In this document: positions 36,552 to 48,855 of the stretch, one piece after another
Position numbering within the stretch: position 1 is the first letter of the stretch
Layout of the letters: each line of letters opens with the position of its first letter
Source: Callipepla californica brunnescens
Taxonomy: Eukaryota > Chordata > Aves > Galliformes > Odontophoridae
DNA: 64,000 nucleotides
Assembly (NCBI GenBank): GCA_023055505.1
Contig: JALIRH010000002.1
Location: 40,342,233 to 40,406,232 of the forward strand
Direction of reading: 5' to 3'
The notes under the pieces: generated by a model
What the model was told of the DNA's origin: nothing
Seen by the model: the letters and a program-made list of their open reading frames with translations, nothing else
Database searches by the model: none
Made by a program: the position numbers and the translations under genes

Positions 36552-36659
36552 TTATTCCTGGGGATCACTGACAACAGCAGTTGTTGAGTAAGAGAAAGGA
36601 CTGAGAAGAGCAGCGATGGTATAATGGCGGTGGCCAGAATCATTAGCAGTGAACACCAC
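36552..36659 (-). CDS. TTR: TTR exon 4 (terminal)
   Basis: 108 nt after ...ctcttttccag. It encodes [19 protein letters not shown] and [16 protein letters not shown] with a TAA stop. Confidence 0.96.
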   Translation of the reverse strand: MVFTANDSGHRHYTIAALLSPFSYSTTAVVSDPQE

Positions 36660-39600
36660 CTGGAAAAGAGAAAACTTGTAATCATGAGGAACAACATGTA
36701 TTCAAATCTACTTTGACATTTATAATTAGGAAGTATACTTGAGTTGCTGTGAACTGCTTTGCAAGTTCTGTTCAGGGGTTTCACCCTTGTTATGCTCACC
36801 ACCCTTGTAACCCTGAAGACTGAGAAATTAGTGGGACTTGGACTTATGTATGTGAGGGGCTTACCTGCAGTGGAGCTCAGTAGAGACATCTAGCACCTGA
36901 ATCATGTACATTCTTTTTTGTGACATGGAGTAGGAGGATGAGAGGTTGGTAACTCAACCAACCAATAAAAAAAACTGAGGTGAAATGCTCTTACATCTGT
37001 GTCCAAACAAGGCAGGAGGTGATGATGAGTCAGTTCTTAATGCAAGGACTGAGTTGCAAGGCTTTCAAGAGCAGAAAGACCCTTGTCCTCAAAGAATTCA
37101 TATTTGCTCTTCTCCCAGTTACCTCCTGGAAATTGGAATACCTAGCTCCCAGGAAAATGCCATCAACTGGGTTAAGTTCCCACTTTCTTTGTCTTTCTTT
37201 AGTGTATTGCTGGAACTACCTTCAGAACCATGGTGTACTTCCTGGATGTGAGGACTAGAGAGTTCATCCGTCCTAGCCAGTCTCTAAGCTGATGGAATGT
37301 GAGGACCGTGGGTTACAGTTACCTCTTACTTATATTCATTAAACTCTGTCCACTTCCCAGGACAGTGGAGTGACTTACAGTATCAGAACTGCAGAATCAC
37401 CAAGGCTGGAAAAGATCTCCTCATCCAGTTCAACCATCCACCTACCACCAATATTTCCCCACTAAACAACGTTCCTTAGTGCATCTAAATGTTTCTTGAA
37501 CACCTCTGGGGACAGTGACTCAACCAGTTCTCTGTGCAGTCCATTCTAGCACTTGATCACACTTCAATTTCCTAATATCCAACCTGAACCTTCCTTGGCA
37601 TGACTTGAAGCCATCCCCTCAAGTCCTGTTGTTAGTTACATGGATCAAGAGGCCAACACCCACCTTGTCATAACCTCCCTTCAGCTATACTGCTACAGCT
37701 AAGGACAGCATCCTCAACAACCTATCTGGAACAATCACAACTATGTTTCTCTGAGTACCTTTTGAGGTGAAGATCTCTTAGGTCTCATCCGTATTTTCAT
37801 GATAGTCTGTTTGACCTAAATTGCTCTACTTGTGTGACCTGGTGTAGGGAACCTGCTTTGACAGGGGGGTTGGACTAGATGATCTCTTGAGGTCCCTTTC
37901 AATCCTTATGTTTCTATGATTCTACTTGCTTCTGTGGTTTCTATAGAACTGGGCCTAAGTCATTACTTTTTTTCAGCTTTCCACAGATCTTCAAGAAATT
38001 GTGATTTAGTGTGTTTTACAAAGCAGTTCTGTAGCTGTTCCAGAACACTGAGTAGAATGTTCAGAGAAATTTAAATTAAATGGCAAAGTAAATTAAATTA
38101 AATGGCAAAGTAAACCTCTAGAATGTAAACACTTTTTTTTTATATATAAAGTATGGTCTAAATGTCATACTAAGAAAATGTTGGGCTGAATGCAAAGGAA
38201 GGCATGTGACATATTTATACCACTTGGCTGATAATGGAGTTCGGATATCTGTGAAACTTTTCCTGTCCCATTATGGGTTTTTTGTTTATCTTTCAACATC
38301 TCTTTTTTTTTTTCTTCAGGACTGAGCACTGTTTAAGTGCGTACCAAAAAGAACAGTCTTTTTTCTGTAATTACCAATTCCACTAGAATTCAGGGGAGTG
38401 GTGTGATGGAAATCCTCTTGATTAAAAAAGCTCATTTTCTATAAATTGAGTCCTTCCAAGTCCCTGTATTCCTTCAGCAATTATAAAAACAGGTAACATC
38501 CTTTTTTCCTTTTTTTTTTCTTTCTTTTTTTCTTCTTTTTTTCCTTTTTTAAAAAATTATTTCTTTATTTATTTTAACGGGAATAGCTCTACTTCGGAAG
38601 AGCTGTGTGTGTTCATACTTCAAGGGAATTTGGATACTTCCTCTAGCTAGGCTGGCTGTACACTGCAATATTTACGCAATGTGATGTGACAGCGATCTGT
38701 TTTACTGCTCTTTCAGTGCATTTGTTGTGTCCAGCTGATACCACTACATGGTGTATAGGTTATTAGGTGTGTTCTCAAATACTTACATCAGCATATTCAT
38801 GGAATGGGGAAAGGCCGAGTCCCTTCCAGTAAGAGCTGGTGTCAAACTCAACCCTGTATACTCCTTCTACAAACTGTTCTTCTGTTGTGAGCTCATGGAT
38901 CTCACCATACTCTGTGGTTTTCCTGCAATGATAAAATAGCTACATAAATATTTTATGTTTTCATTTAAATGCTAGGCAGAAGCAGTCAGTGTTGAGTGTT
39001 AAGTAGCACAGATGCTACACAGCTAACTTTGACATGAGTGATTTCTTATCATGTGAAATAATTCCCTCCTGTGTAATGTGTATTCCCATATTGCAGAACC
39101 TGTCTCTGCTGTCAACTGATTCATGTACATCACAAATGAAACTTGATTGGCTTTTTTTTTTTTTTCTTTTTGGTCATTTTTATTGCTATGGCAGGATTAT
39201 ACTTGAGGTCCCAGTTTTAATATCATGTTTAAATTGTACCAAGTGCTCTCTAGAACCGAATGTCAGTGGCTTAGGAAAAGGATTGTCATGATGAAAGGCA
39301 AGATGCCAAATCTCAAATTATAATTAGAGAAAAGAGATTTTAGTGGAAAATTATTTCATTCATTAGATATTAACACTGAGACTATAGATTTTTCATCTAA
39401 ACACTGACAGTTTTTTATGTGACCCTGAATAGTAATGTCTAGGGATGGCAATTTAGCGTCACAGGATTTTGGTAATTTGAATTACAGTGCAGCGGTCAGA
39501 GAGCAGGGACCACTTCTATTGGATGCCATATAAATGAGAAATAGGAATTCCCAGCTCAGAGAGTCTATTTATTCAGTTTGTAACTAAATACCGGGTGAAT

Positions 39601-41476
39601 GAAATCCAGAAACAAAAAGAAATATAGCTGCTTTTGCACAGTACAGTCTGAAAAAGACCAAGCTTTGTATGACAGCTGTTTAAATATTTAAGTACCGAGC
39701 TACTAAACCCTTTTTATGCCTCTCCTTTCATACTTTTCACCCAATCTTTATATCTTATTTTACTTTTTCTACTAAAATATTTATACAATATGACATTTCA
39801 TGATCATTTGATGTGTTTGAAGGACAAGTAAAACCATGTCGTGAAGAACTATTTACCAAACCAATGAAAAGGAGTAACTTTCTGTGAAGAGGAATGAAGA
39901 GCATTAGGAGGGAGAGAGAGGGGGGAGAACACAGTGACCTACAGCTTCTTAACAGAGAAAGAAGCCATTATGCTATCACTGCTTTTCTTTCCCTGCCTCC
40001 TCCATCTCAGTTGTCTTCTTCAGTTACTGATAGTGAATAACAAAAAGATATGATCTTCTTAAATTAAGAATGTAGAAAATACTGTGGTAATTTTCAGATT
40101 ATCATAACATTCCAACTCTAGCACTTTGAAGACTGGCCAAAGCATCACAGTACAAGTCTAGCACAGGTGAAATCAGCTGTATCCGGGGGAGACCAAACCT
40201 GTAGAGAAGCCAAGCCCTGACTGAAACATGGCTCCAGGCAGTCTGTGAGGAAATTTTCTTTTAGTTCAATTAGTACTTCCAACCTTAGTCTATCTTGCCA
40301 TAAGAAAAGGCTGTAGGCAAAATGCTGAAGAATTCATTGATGAGAGCTCATGTGTCCTTGAACTTGTGAAACAGAATTGCTGAAATTCTGCAGAAATGTT
40401 TACAGTGCAAGTCAGCAATAAGGTATACCTGCTTAGAAGTTAGATAGTCAAGACACAAACCAATTAAAAACAAAAATGGTGTCTGACTGAAAAATATTTG
40501 GGTAACAAATTTTAGACACTGAATTTTAAAAGTGAAAATGAGACTCTCCTTCACTGCCAAGAGTTCATGGCACATTTTAGCTTATGTGGGGTAGGCGTTC
40601 AGTGCCAGTGATCTCACAAACAAAACATGTAGGGCATCACATACAACAGGACAGATGTGATCCTGGATGGGATTAGCACAAGGCAGAGGACTCGCTGCCT
40701 TTGGCCCTGCAAGCAAAATGGTTCAGGTCATTCCATCTAAGGAGCACTTGTATTTCTGTCAGAGCATTTGTATTTATGTCAAATAAGCTGCGACTTTTTT
40801 TTTACTTCAGTGATTCACAACCTGGATCACATGAAAAATGTCTGATGAATGGAACTCTTGAACTCCGCTGTAAGGCCTAGATTTCCTAAAACACGTGAGG
40901 AGTAAGAAGGTCAAAGCTAGTCATGGGAGCAGTTCATATAGAACACAGATCACATGCCTTCCACATCTCTGTGCCCTCTGGCCTTCTTCAGAGGGTGTCT
41001 CCACTGGGCTTATGCTTTTTGTGCATATTATGGTTGGACTAATTTTGAAATAGCACTCTTAATAAAATCAACTGTTGTTATGGTAAATTTCTCCTTGCTT
41101 TTTAAAAACTAATATCCACATTCATCAGTCAAAAGGTGTGTTCACTTAATTTCCTAAAACTTGTTAGAAAAACTGAGCAACAACAAAAAAACAACCAAAC
41201 CCAACCGAAATCTTATGGACAGCTGTGCAAAAGGGAACTTTTACACTTCCTAGCATATGCATGTAGAACTTCAGAATATTAACCTGTCAGCTTTAGTTAC
41301 AGATTGTGTTCCTTGATTTTCAGCATATTTATTACAGATAAACAGTGCTTTTCCAGAATAAGAACATTGCAAATAAGTGTGAAAATCTATTTGGTTAAGA
41401 TGTTATCAAGGGAGAGGTCACAATGTTTACCAGCAATAAAAATGGTGGTTTAATGTTCCTTTATTGCTTCCCCCTG

Positions 41477-41517
<41 letters not shown>

Positions 41518-43654
41518 TTTTTCTTGCCTATGGTTAATCTCCTCATTTATTTATTTAAATACTTTGAATACATAATTTGATTTTTCTCAGACTTCCTCTG
41601 TGACCTAAAGTGTCAAAAGAACTTGGCTAAGAACGACAGTTTGTCTCCTTGAGCTTCTTAAGAGCAGCCTAGCAAACTGAATGATAGTGTTACATTCAGA
41701 ATGTGATGGTTGTTAACGCTGATGTTGCATTTATCTTTCTATGGTGTAAATTGTATTTCCTGTTATATCTTCCAGACCAATTGATGAAACATGCAAAATA
41801 ATCTGGATTTCCTAACAATAGCACAAATATTCATTAAGAACAAAACAATAATGTTGTCTCCACTTCCCCTGAAAGCAACCTGTCAAGTTTTAATTAGAGT
41901 TTGTCTGGTTTTCTCCTTGATGTATATAAGTCTTTTCCAAGGGTAATTTGTTCCTATATTACCATTCAGCACTTGGGAATGAAGGTGTCTGTTTCTCTTC
42001 TACTTTCCTGTTCCTTTTCAGAGAGGAAAGTTTTCTTGTTGTGTTTTGAGGTTTATAAAATAAACCCTTCAAATGGAGAAAGGTCTATCTCTCCTTGCAG
42101 TCTTTTCCATTTCCTTCTGCAGCTTTTATGTAAATCATGCTATAAAATCCTACTAAAAGAGCTGGATTCTCTTCTGGCTGCTGAAATGCTTGTCATTCTA
42201 TACTTGAACATCCTGTTGCTGCTAGAAACTTCTCAATTAAAAACCCACTTTAGTGAGTTGCTACATTGAAACTCAAATTGATGAGGTATTCAGGCATTTT
42301 AATTTTACAAAACTGTATCTCTCTGATTTTTCTCTTTTTATAGAAAGGAAAGATGGCATTGGATTGATGCGTAAAATAAGTGTTTATTAAACCTACTCTG
42401 CTACAAAGGTACGACAAGAATCTTAAATATTTTTGTTTGCAATTTGTTTGTATGTCAGTGATAGGTATGTTCCTCTTGAATCTGATGGGTTTTAGACCAG
42501 AATTCATGTGCTGTTAATGATGGTGTGATGTGATAGAAAACTTACACAAACAAAAAGCATTAGCAGAGCTCCATTCCCTTTATTTCTCTTTTGTTTACTC
42601 AAGGCACTTTGAAAAATGTCTCAGTAGGATGACATAAATAACTCACCCAGTAGCAAAGTCCTGCCAGCTTCCATCTGCAGCCTTTTTAAAGACTTTAACA
42701 GCCACGTTAGCTGCAGGACTTCCTCTGACTGCATCCAGCACTTTCACCATGAGAGGGCATTTGGAATCAACAGAGCCATGGGAGACCTGGGGGAAAGCAG
42801 GAGAGGTTGTAAAGGAGCTGTTCACTTGCCCTGCAAAAACCTTCTTTCAAAGAGTAGATGGATTTGTATTGCAGTATTAATGCTGACTTGAAGTTCTTTG
42901 CCAAATGGTGTTCAAGGCCAGTCCCCAAGCTTTTGTTTTGTACCCCACACTTTCTTACAGAATAGTATCTTTGATGTTTATACACTTTATTTTACTCACA
43001 AACATACACACACTGTTTTATAACTATTTTGAGTTGCACATTGCCCTGGAAAAAATGTTATAGAGAAAAAAAATACTTTTTTTAATGAGATCACAAATAA
43101 TAAAGTTATATTAACGAGATAACAAATAATAAATAATAAATTTATTATAAGTGCAGGCAGAGTATGTCAGCCTAGGCAACAACGAGAAATACCTGCAACA
43201 TCTGTAAGGGTGAAAGGATGTTGTTTCCTTAACCTTTGCTGTGCTATAATACATTCTTAGTCATGCTTTAAAAATATTCTAATTTCTTTAGAGAAGCACT
43301 TGTTTGGTGAAGAAGCTGTCTCTGTTCTGAAGATACAGGATGTGAGTTGCAAGCTGACAGGAAAATGAAAGGTCGTATCTCCTATACCCCAGACCCTTTT
43401 GTAGTATCCTAAAAATAGATAGGTAAATGGTGAAAGAAAATGTAAAAAAAATGGTAGTAAAATAATTCTTCAGGACAGCTTGATGGTTGCAGAATTTCGT
43501 GGTTGAAGATGCTAGTCATCTAGAAAACACTGATCATCCTTCTAGAAATGATTGATTTGAATAATAAAATAAAAAAAAGACTCACCAGTGGTGCAGCTTC
43601 AGAGAGAAATACCAGTCCAGCTAAGAAAATAAGAAGAGTAGAGTGAAAAGCCAT
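36552..43654 (-). CDS. TTR: Transthyretin (prealbumin), four exons, complete
   Basis: Exons 43654-43586, 42786-42647, 38922-38787 and 36659-36552 join in frame to 453 nt, 150 residues. The product is the secreted homotetramer that carries thyroid hormones in blood and cerebrospinal fluid and binds retinol-binding protein. The signal peptide ([20 protein letters not shown]) is followed by an N-terminus beginning [14 protein letters not shown]. Exon 2 starts 9 nt upstream of the mammalian boundary, giving the longer, more hydrophobic N-terminus known in birds and reptiles, which favours T3 over T4. Channel residues K15, L17, E54, T106, A108, A109, L110, S117, T119 and V121 are all canonical, as is the NDS sequon at 98-100. 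The gene converges with B4GALT6, as expected from vertebrate synteny. Confidence 0.97.
37383..37690 (-). mobile_element. CR1 fragment in TTR intron 3, reverse orientation
   Basis: It reads as complemented CR1 3' UTR ('gcagaatcaccaaggctgga...', 'cctaatatccaacctgaacc', 'cttgaagccatcccctcaag'), moderately diverged. Confidence 0.8.
37838..37923 (+). mobile_element. Short CR1 3' terminus in TTR intron 3
   Basis: 'ggttggactagatgatctcttgaggtccctttcaa' followed by ttatgtttctatgattct is the sense CR1 end with its terminal repeat. It lies tail-to-tail with the previous fragment. Confidence 0.85.
38071..38114. repeat. Perfect tandem duplication of a 22-bp unit
   Basis: Positions 38,071-38,092 are repeated exactly at 38,093-38,114 in TTR intron 3. 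Confidence 0.9.
38500..38578. repeat. Polypyrimidine (T/C) low-complexity tract
   Basis: Almost uninterrupted T with scattered C, 200-300 bp from TTR exon 3 inside intron 3. No function is evident. Confidence 0.8.
38787..38922 (-). CDS. TTR: TTR exon 3
   Basis: 136 nt between ...tcattgcag and gtaagtattt. It encodes [17 protein letters not shown] and [16 protein letters not shown]. Confidence 0.96.
41479..41514 (+). repeat. 36-nt poly(A) run preceded by AATAAA
   Basis: An unbroken run of 36 A residues in TTR intron 2, with AATAAA at 41,435-41,440, 39 nt upstream on the same strand. The arrangement is like the tail of a processed retrocopy, but no source transcript is recognised. Confidence 0.6.
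42647..42786 (-). CDS. TTR: TTR exon 2
   Basis: 140 nt after ...gctttcccccag. It opens with codons for VSHGSVDS and continues through [17 protein letters not shown] to WQDFATG; the donor is GG|gtgagt. Confidence 0.96.
43586..43654 (-). CDS. TTR: TTR exon 1 (signal peptide)
   Basis: 69 nt ending CCA CTG|gtgagt, phase 0. It encodes the signal peptide and the first three mature residues. Confidence 0.95.
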
Positions 43655-43710
43655 TCTGCTTGCTGTTACTGAGTTGTGGTGCCAGCAGCTAGGAGCTGAT
43701 GGGATTTGGG

Positions 43711-43718
43711 ATTTTATA
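43711..43718 (-). promoter_or_regulatory. TTR: TTR TATA box
   Basis: TATAAAAT on the - strand 57 bp upstream of the ATG, implying a leader of roughly 25-30 nt. Confidence 0.75.
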
Positions 43719-43772
43719 CCCAACTCTACAAGAAAACAGGCTGCTTATTGGGTGCCCATATGACTACAAATC

Positions 43773-43912
43773 TGCTGATTCTGATTATTTGCTTAGTAAA
43801 CAGTCCAATCCTAGAGACAGTCCATGAATAACGCTGCCATTGCAGTCAATGGAAGAACTGCAGGATCACTAGAGTAAAGAGAATAAGTAACAGACACAAA
43901 CATGACCCTTGC
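43773..43912 (-). promoter_or_regulatory. TTR: TTR proximal promoter: FOXA/HNF3-like site and conserved distal block
   Basis: TATTTGCTTA at 43,786-43,795 matches the FOXA/HNF3 consensus. An ataagtaac...acaaacatga...ccttg block lies at about 43,883-43,914. Both recur in the same order upstream of the TTR-like gene. Confidence 0.55.
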
Positions 43913-45630
43913 CTGGGGAGATTAAACTTGTAGAAAGCCCTCCACAAAGTAATGTAAGCAGCCTTTCTTTGCCTAGAAGTCCAACCAGTTCTAGGAGATC
44001 TTCCCTTGCCCTCAGGTTGTGCACGATAGTGTCCCACTGTCTTCTTTCTATGCGCTTTGTGTTTCTTCTCACTTTATTTAATATTCTTCAAAGACTAACT
44101 CCTGAATATCGATGTGGATTAAGTATGAGTGATAGAGTTTGTTGTCTAGCGCTGGCAGCATTAATGTTTCATGCTTGGAGACAGATTCCCAGGTCTTATT
44201 CTATTTGTTTAAAAGGAGCAGTGTTTCCTTTTGAAACCTAATGTAGAAGTTCCTACGGATTCATCATGCCTAACTTTCAGTCAGACACTGAAGCTTCCTC
44301 TTAGAGAGGAGAGGAGAGGCCTAGAATGATCTGTCCCCTTGGGAAGATAGAGGTCTAAGTAAAGTGAGAGGAGTCCTCTCTTTCCCCATGGCACACCAGA
44401 ATAAGCCAAGCCAACTAGCAGATATCAGTAGCTTAAGATTTAATTGTCCAAGTCTTATCCTGGCAGATATTGTTATGCTCTGCAGTGTATATTTAGACAA
44501 GAGTAGTTTCAGGGGTGAATTTGGCCCCAGTGTAAGTTGGAAAAGAGATGGCTGGTGGAGGAATATGCATGCGATAGCTGGCTTTCTTCAGCTGCATTAC
44601 ATAAAATTTGTCTGTATTGTCTGTGCTCATTGAATGAGAAAGAAATTTTCCTTTGTCATTTCCTTATTCCCATGTCCTAAAGAACTCTGACTTTATACTT
44701 CTGCTCTTTGAAGGTGATGAGCCTAGTTCTCATTTCACAATATTGTAACAAAAAACTTCTACCTCCTAACTTCTGCAGGATTATGGCCAAGACAGAGTTT
44801 ACAGACAGTATTCTCCAGAAGCTTTCATGCTTTCAGACAGCTTTGTGTAGTTTGTTCTCTCAGCAAAGTTGTCTTTTTTTTTTTTTTTTTTGGAAAAAAA
44901 TCTATATTACAGTAATCTCCTGTACTGAGATCAAAGTGCCCTTCGGACTTGCAGCAAAGCAAGCTAATACGTAGGTAGCATTCTATGTTCAATTTGCATG
45001 CATAGAAGTTAGTGAAAGGTGACAAGCAATAACAAATCATGCTGCATCCTGGTGCTTGTGAGCTCTCTTCAGGCACTGGAGAGGTAAATACTGCTCTTAG
45101 ATCAGTGCTTTATTTGCTTACTTCACTATCTGTGGTTTGCAAGTACTTCTCTGAAGCAGTAAAACTTTGTACAACAGGAAGATAAATGATCTGTGCTTCA
45201 TTTAAAGTCGACCGTCCTCTCTTTTTTACTATCTGCTCTTCTGCAAGGAAAAAAATGTCTAGGAGCTAATGAGTCTGTTGTAACTTAGAATTGCCTTCTT
45301 ATGGGAGAATGACTTCAAAAAATAATTATTTTCACTAGTTTTTACTGCTAGATAGGAGTTTCTGAAAAATCAAGTCTACAATGACAGAATATTTCATCTG
45401 TCTGTGGTATCTATGTTAGTTTCCTCTTTCAAAACATTAACCTTTTGGTAGCCAGTTTTCAAAGCAGATGATAAGCATAAAAAACTCCACACATTATTTT
45501 TGTTTGATTTTTTTTCCTCCTCCTTCCCTTGCAGGTTTTTTTCTTTGTTTGTTTTGTAGTTGTTGGTTTGTTTTTTGTGCCCTCCCCATCCCATCCATAA
45601 TTTAAATAGGGATTCTTTGACTATTAGCTG

Positions 45631-45688
45631 GGCTACCATTCTGAAAGGAAAATAAACTCTGTGTGTTTGTGATTCTCTGTGAAAAGGT
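45631..45688. repeat. Dispersed 58-bp repeat, copy 1
   Basis: Matches 47,323-47,380 at 51 of 58 positions in the same orientation. It is not a CR1 piece I recognise. Confidence 0.6.
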
Positions 45689-47322
45689 AAACGTCTTTAA
45701 TATTTCTCCAATCTGGAATGACAGTCAGAGCTTCCTCCTTTCACTGTCAGCCTCAACGTGTTAATACAAATACTGCAAGTGAAATAGTTTTCTTAAAATC
45801 ATGGGAAGATCTGGGAATGTGGAATAGCCAGCTTATTGAAGTATTAGCTAAGAGAAAAAGGCATCGTTTGGAGTCAGAAGAAATGATGACACCATTAAAA
45901 GATAGAGATTCCTACTTGGCTGGATTTAAATGGAGAAGGGAGGGGTGTTCTTAAAAGACATGGCTGTAAAATTGCTATCAACCAGGTTGCGTGTGTGTAT
46001 GTGCTGTGTTTGACATTTGCATCCAGCTGAGCTCTAACATTGTATAGGATGCACCTACCCCAGTGAATGAAATCTTACTACTTTGGGAAGAATCAGAACA
46101 CTTGATTATAGTAGGGAGAAGGAGAAAGGAGATGAGTAACTGCTGAGCATCTGCAAGTGATGACAGTCTGTTGTCTATTGTTTCTAAACCTTCTCTCTAC
46201 AATGGGAGTCTGAAGTTTATAAGCCGAATATTTTCAGCTTATAAGGGAAATGAAAAGAAGCTAAGCATTGAGGAGCAGGCAGGGCTAAAAGCAAACTCAG
46301 ACTTCTGAAGCAGTAGGGAAAAACACAAAACTGGTCAACTCTTAGAGCCTCTGCCAGCAGGGTACGTGCCACAAAAAAAGGGGTACAACACAGAGCAGGG
46401 GGCAGTAGCATAAAAGCCCTATTGTAGGGAAAGAGTAAATGAGATCACTGAAAACACCTCAAAAAGATGTTTAGGAATCCTGGTGTGAAAGAAAAAGAAG
46501 GGTTATATAGCTAACATGGAGACAGAGAGAGGCTATTTGGGGCTGAGGGGCACCCAAAACCCAGAAGAAGGGAGTAGCATGCAGAGTGATTAGAAAGCTG
46601 AAGGAGAGGAAGGCAGAGTCCCTTGTGTACATAGTAACCATGGTCTTATGGAAGCCAAGAGGTATGAGACCCCCCAGCTGTGGAAAAAAAATAGATAATC
46701 CCCAAGTATGTAAATACTTTAAAGCTTATCTGAATTCCAAATCAACTGAAGCTCATCTCTGAAGAACTAGAACAAATGCCTATTTTTACAGAAAGCGTGT
46801 TCCCTGCCTGGAAGCTTTACAGCATTCAGTTCAAGAACAAACATGTCCCACTAATACTTTTGTTTACATCAAGGCTTTTTCCAACTGCTTTACAATATAC
46901 CTTTCTCTCACTTCTGCACAGTCTCATGCAGTTAAGTTTATTTTACTTAGATAATCTGTTTACTCTCTGCTCCGTTCTCTTCTATTTCATTTTACTTAGA
47001 AAGCTAACTGTTTCTACATGGCATAACGTTCAGGCTGGTGCCTGAACTATAAAGTACAGTAAGTTACTCCTCTGAGAGGAAATGGAGTGATAGATGGTAA
47101 TCTGGATGAATGTCCCTAGCATTTTTTCTATAAAAGTACTGATTTTCTGAGCTCCAAAAAATGCATTCTACAGTACAGAGATTTCAGTATGGCACTTTTC
47201 CCCCCCACACACACACTTTTCTGGAGTTACCCTCCATTAGTACTTAGAGGGAAAGAGCTAAGATTTACCTCTTGACTAAGTTTGCCTGAGCATTCTGAAC
47301 TAGAGTTGAGAACTATTAACAT

Positions 47323-47380
47323 GGCCACCATTCCAAAAGGCAAATAGACTCTGTGTGCTTCTGATTCTCTGTGAAAAGGT
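47323..47380. repeat. Dispersed 58-bp repeat, copy 2
   Basis: Partner of 45,631-45,688. On the - strand both place an ATG-GTx-GCC start-like triplet at the same point, but neither leads to a recognisable protein. Confidence 0.6.
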
Positions 47381-48855
47381 TTTACTCCAGGCATCTGCTG
47401 CTGAATTGCTCTGGCACATTAGGGTGCTGCTGAGGTCAGTGAGAGATTTTCCGTTGATTTTGCTATTTGCTAATGGTACACCATTTTTCCACTCTACAGA
47501 GCCAGGAACAGTACTTTTCTGATTAAAAACCATGCTCAGAGGGACTCGTGCATGAGCCTGAGTTTCAAAGAATTGCTTTAAAAATAGTGAGTACAGGGGT
47601 GTTTGGTGAGTGCATGTTTGTCAGTCTGCTATACGTTTTGATTTTGTAAAGGGAATGTGTCTGTGTTTGGAGTTTTAATGATCATTCTCAAATTGCCTTG
47701 TTCATAATGTTGGCTCTTAAAATGGGAAGTAGGGGAATACTACTGCTCTGAAATAGAAAAATAAGAAAATCATCCTTACCTTGTACAGTGTATGAAACAC
47801 TGTTAGTCTGTTAGCAAATGACTTAGATGACAGATGGGTTGGTTTAAGTTTCAGGTAAAATATCCCAGTTTTTGATCATTCCAAGGTTATATCCCAAGAT
47901 GCTCCTTGGACATAGCCCAACATCTAAAAATCTGAAACATCTGAATAGATGATGGTTGCTTTGGGGCATTTGTGATTTCTGAATTCACCTGACACCTCAT
48001 CTGAGCAGGCTTTCACTCTGAAGTGTTTCAGCTTAGAGGTGGCTGGGCATTGATCACTGTTGCTGTGTTAGTAACCCCGCAGTCCCCATGTTTCCTCCAA
48101 AATAAGCTTCCAATCCATCACTCTAGAAAAGTGATTGCAAAAATAAACCCCATATTAATTTATGCACAAAACTAAATAATTCTTCTGCCAACCCTGGTGC
48201 CTTAACCTTCTGTATTGCTGAAAAATGCTTTGAACTTGCCATGATATCAATGCTTTTTTGAAGGTCAATTTCTTTGTTAGCAAAATAGTGAGAGTAGTTC
48301 ATTTGGTTTTGTCTCCTTCTTACAGAAAGAGGTACACAGTAAATCCACAACATGAAGCAAGTGTTTTTAATAGCATAAAGGCAATAACAGAGAACATGAG
48401 TGTCACAGGACCTTTGCTAGGCGGAGTTTTTAAGGGAATCTTTACAAGTTATTGATGTATTCTCAGTGGACTGTGGATATAAAATGAATACTTAGACCAC
48501 ACACTGTTGACGATGAAAATCTTCCCCATGCCTATTCTGACTGTTAAAAAGATTCTGCAGGGTTAAATTATAATCTTTTCTGAGGTTACCTATATATTTA
48601 CTAAAGGTCCTGTGTCAGCTGTTACAGCTGTGTACTTTGCTCTGCATCTTTCTGTTTAAGATTGTAAAATGCTGAGTCCAAGGCTTTATTCCCAGACACT
48701 TCATTCTGGTACTTGAATACAAATAAGTGTGTGGAAATGACTGTTTTTCCAGCATGCAGGTCCACCTGGGTAGGCTCTTTAAAAGCTTCTTCAAATTTGC
48801 ACAGAGCCAAACTAGCCATTGGTCAATGCCTAACCATCCAGTAATGTCACTTCAT

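Larger units (their letters stand above)
43950..48855. other. Region upstream of TTR, no gene recognised
   Basis: About 5 kb of unique-looking AT-rich sequence with only short frames. It contains a diverged 58-bp repeat pair at 45,631-45,688 and 47,323-47,380 (51 of 58 bases equal). Distal TTR enhancers would be expected somewhere here, but none can be identified by eye. Confidence 0.5.

Noticed and set aside
47300..47590. Immunoglobulin constant-like wording on the - strand (VEWKNGVPL ... SSTL ... AW)
   Set aside because: Both expected cysteines are absent, no splice-bounded exon is clear and the similarity is short; probably chance.
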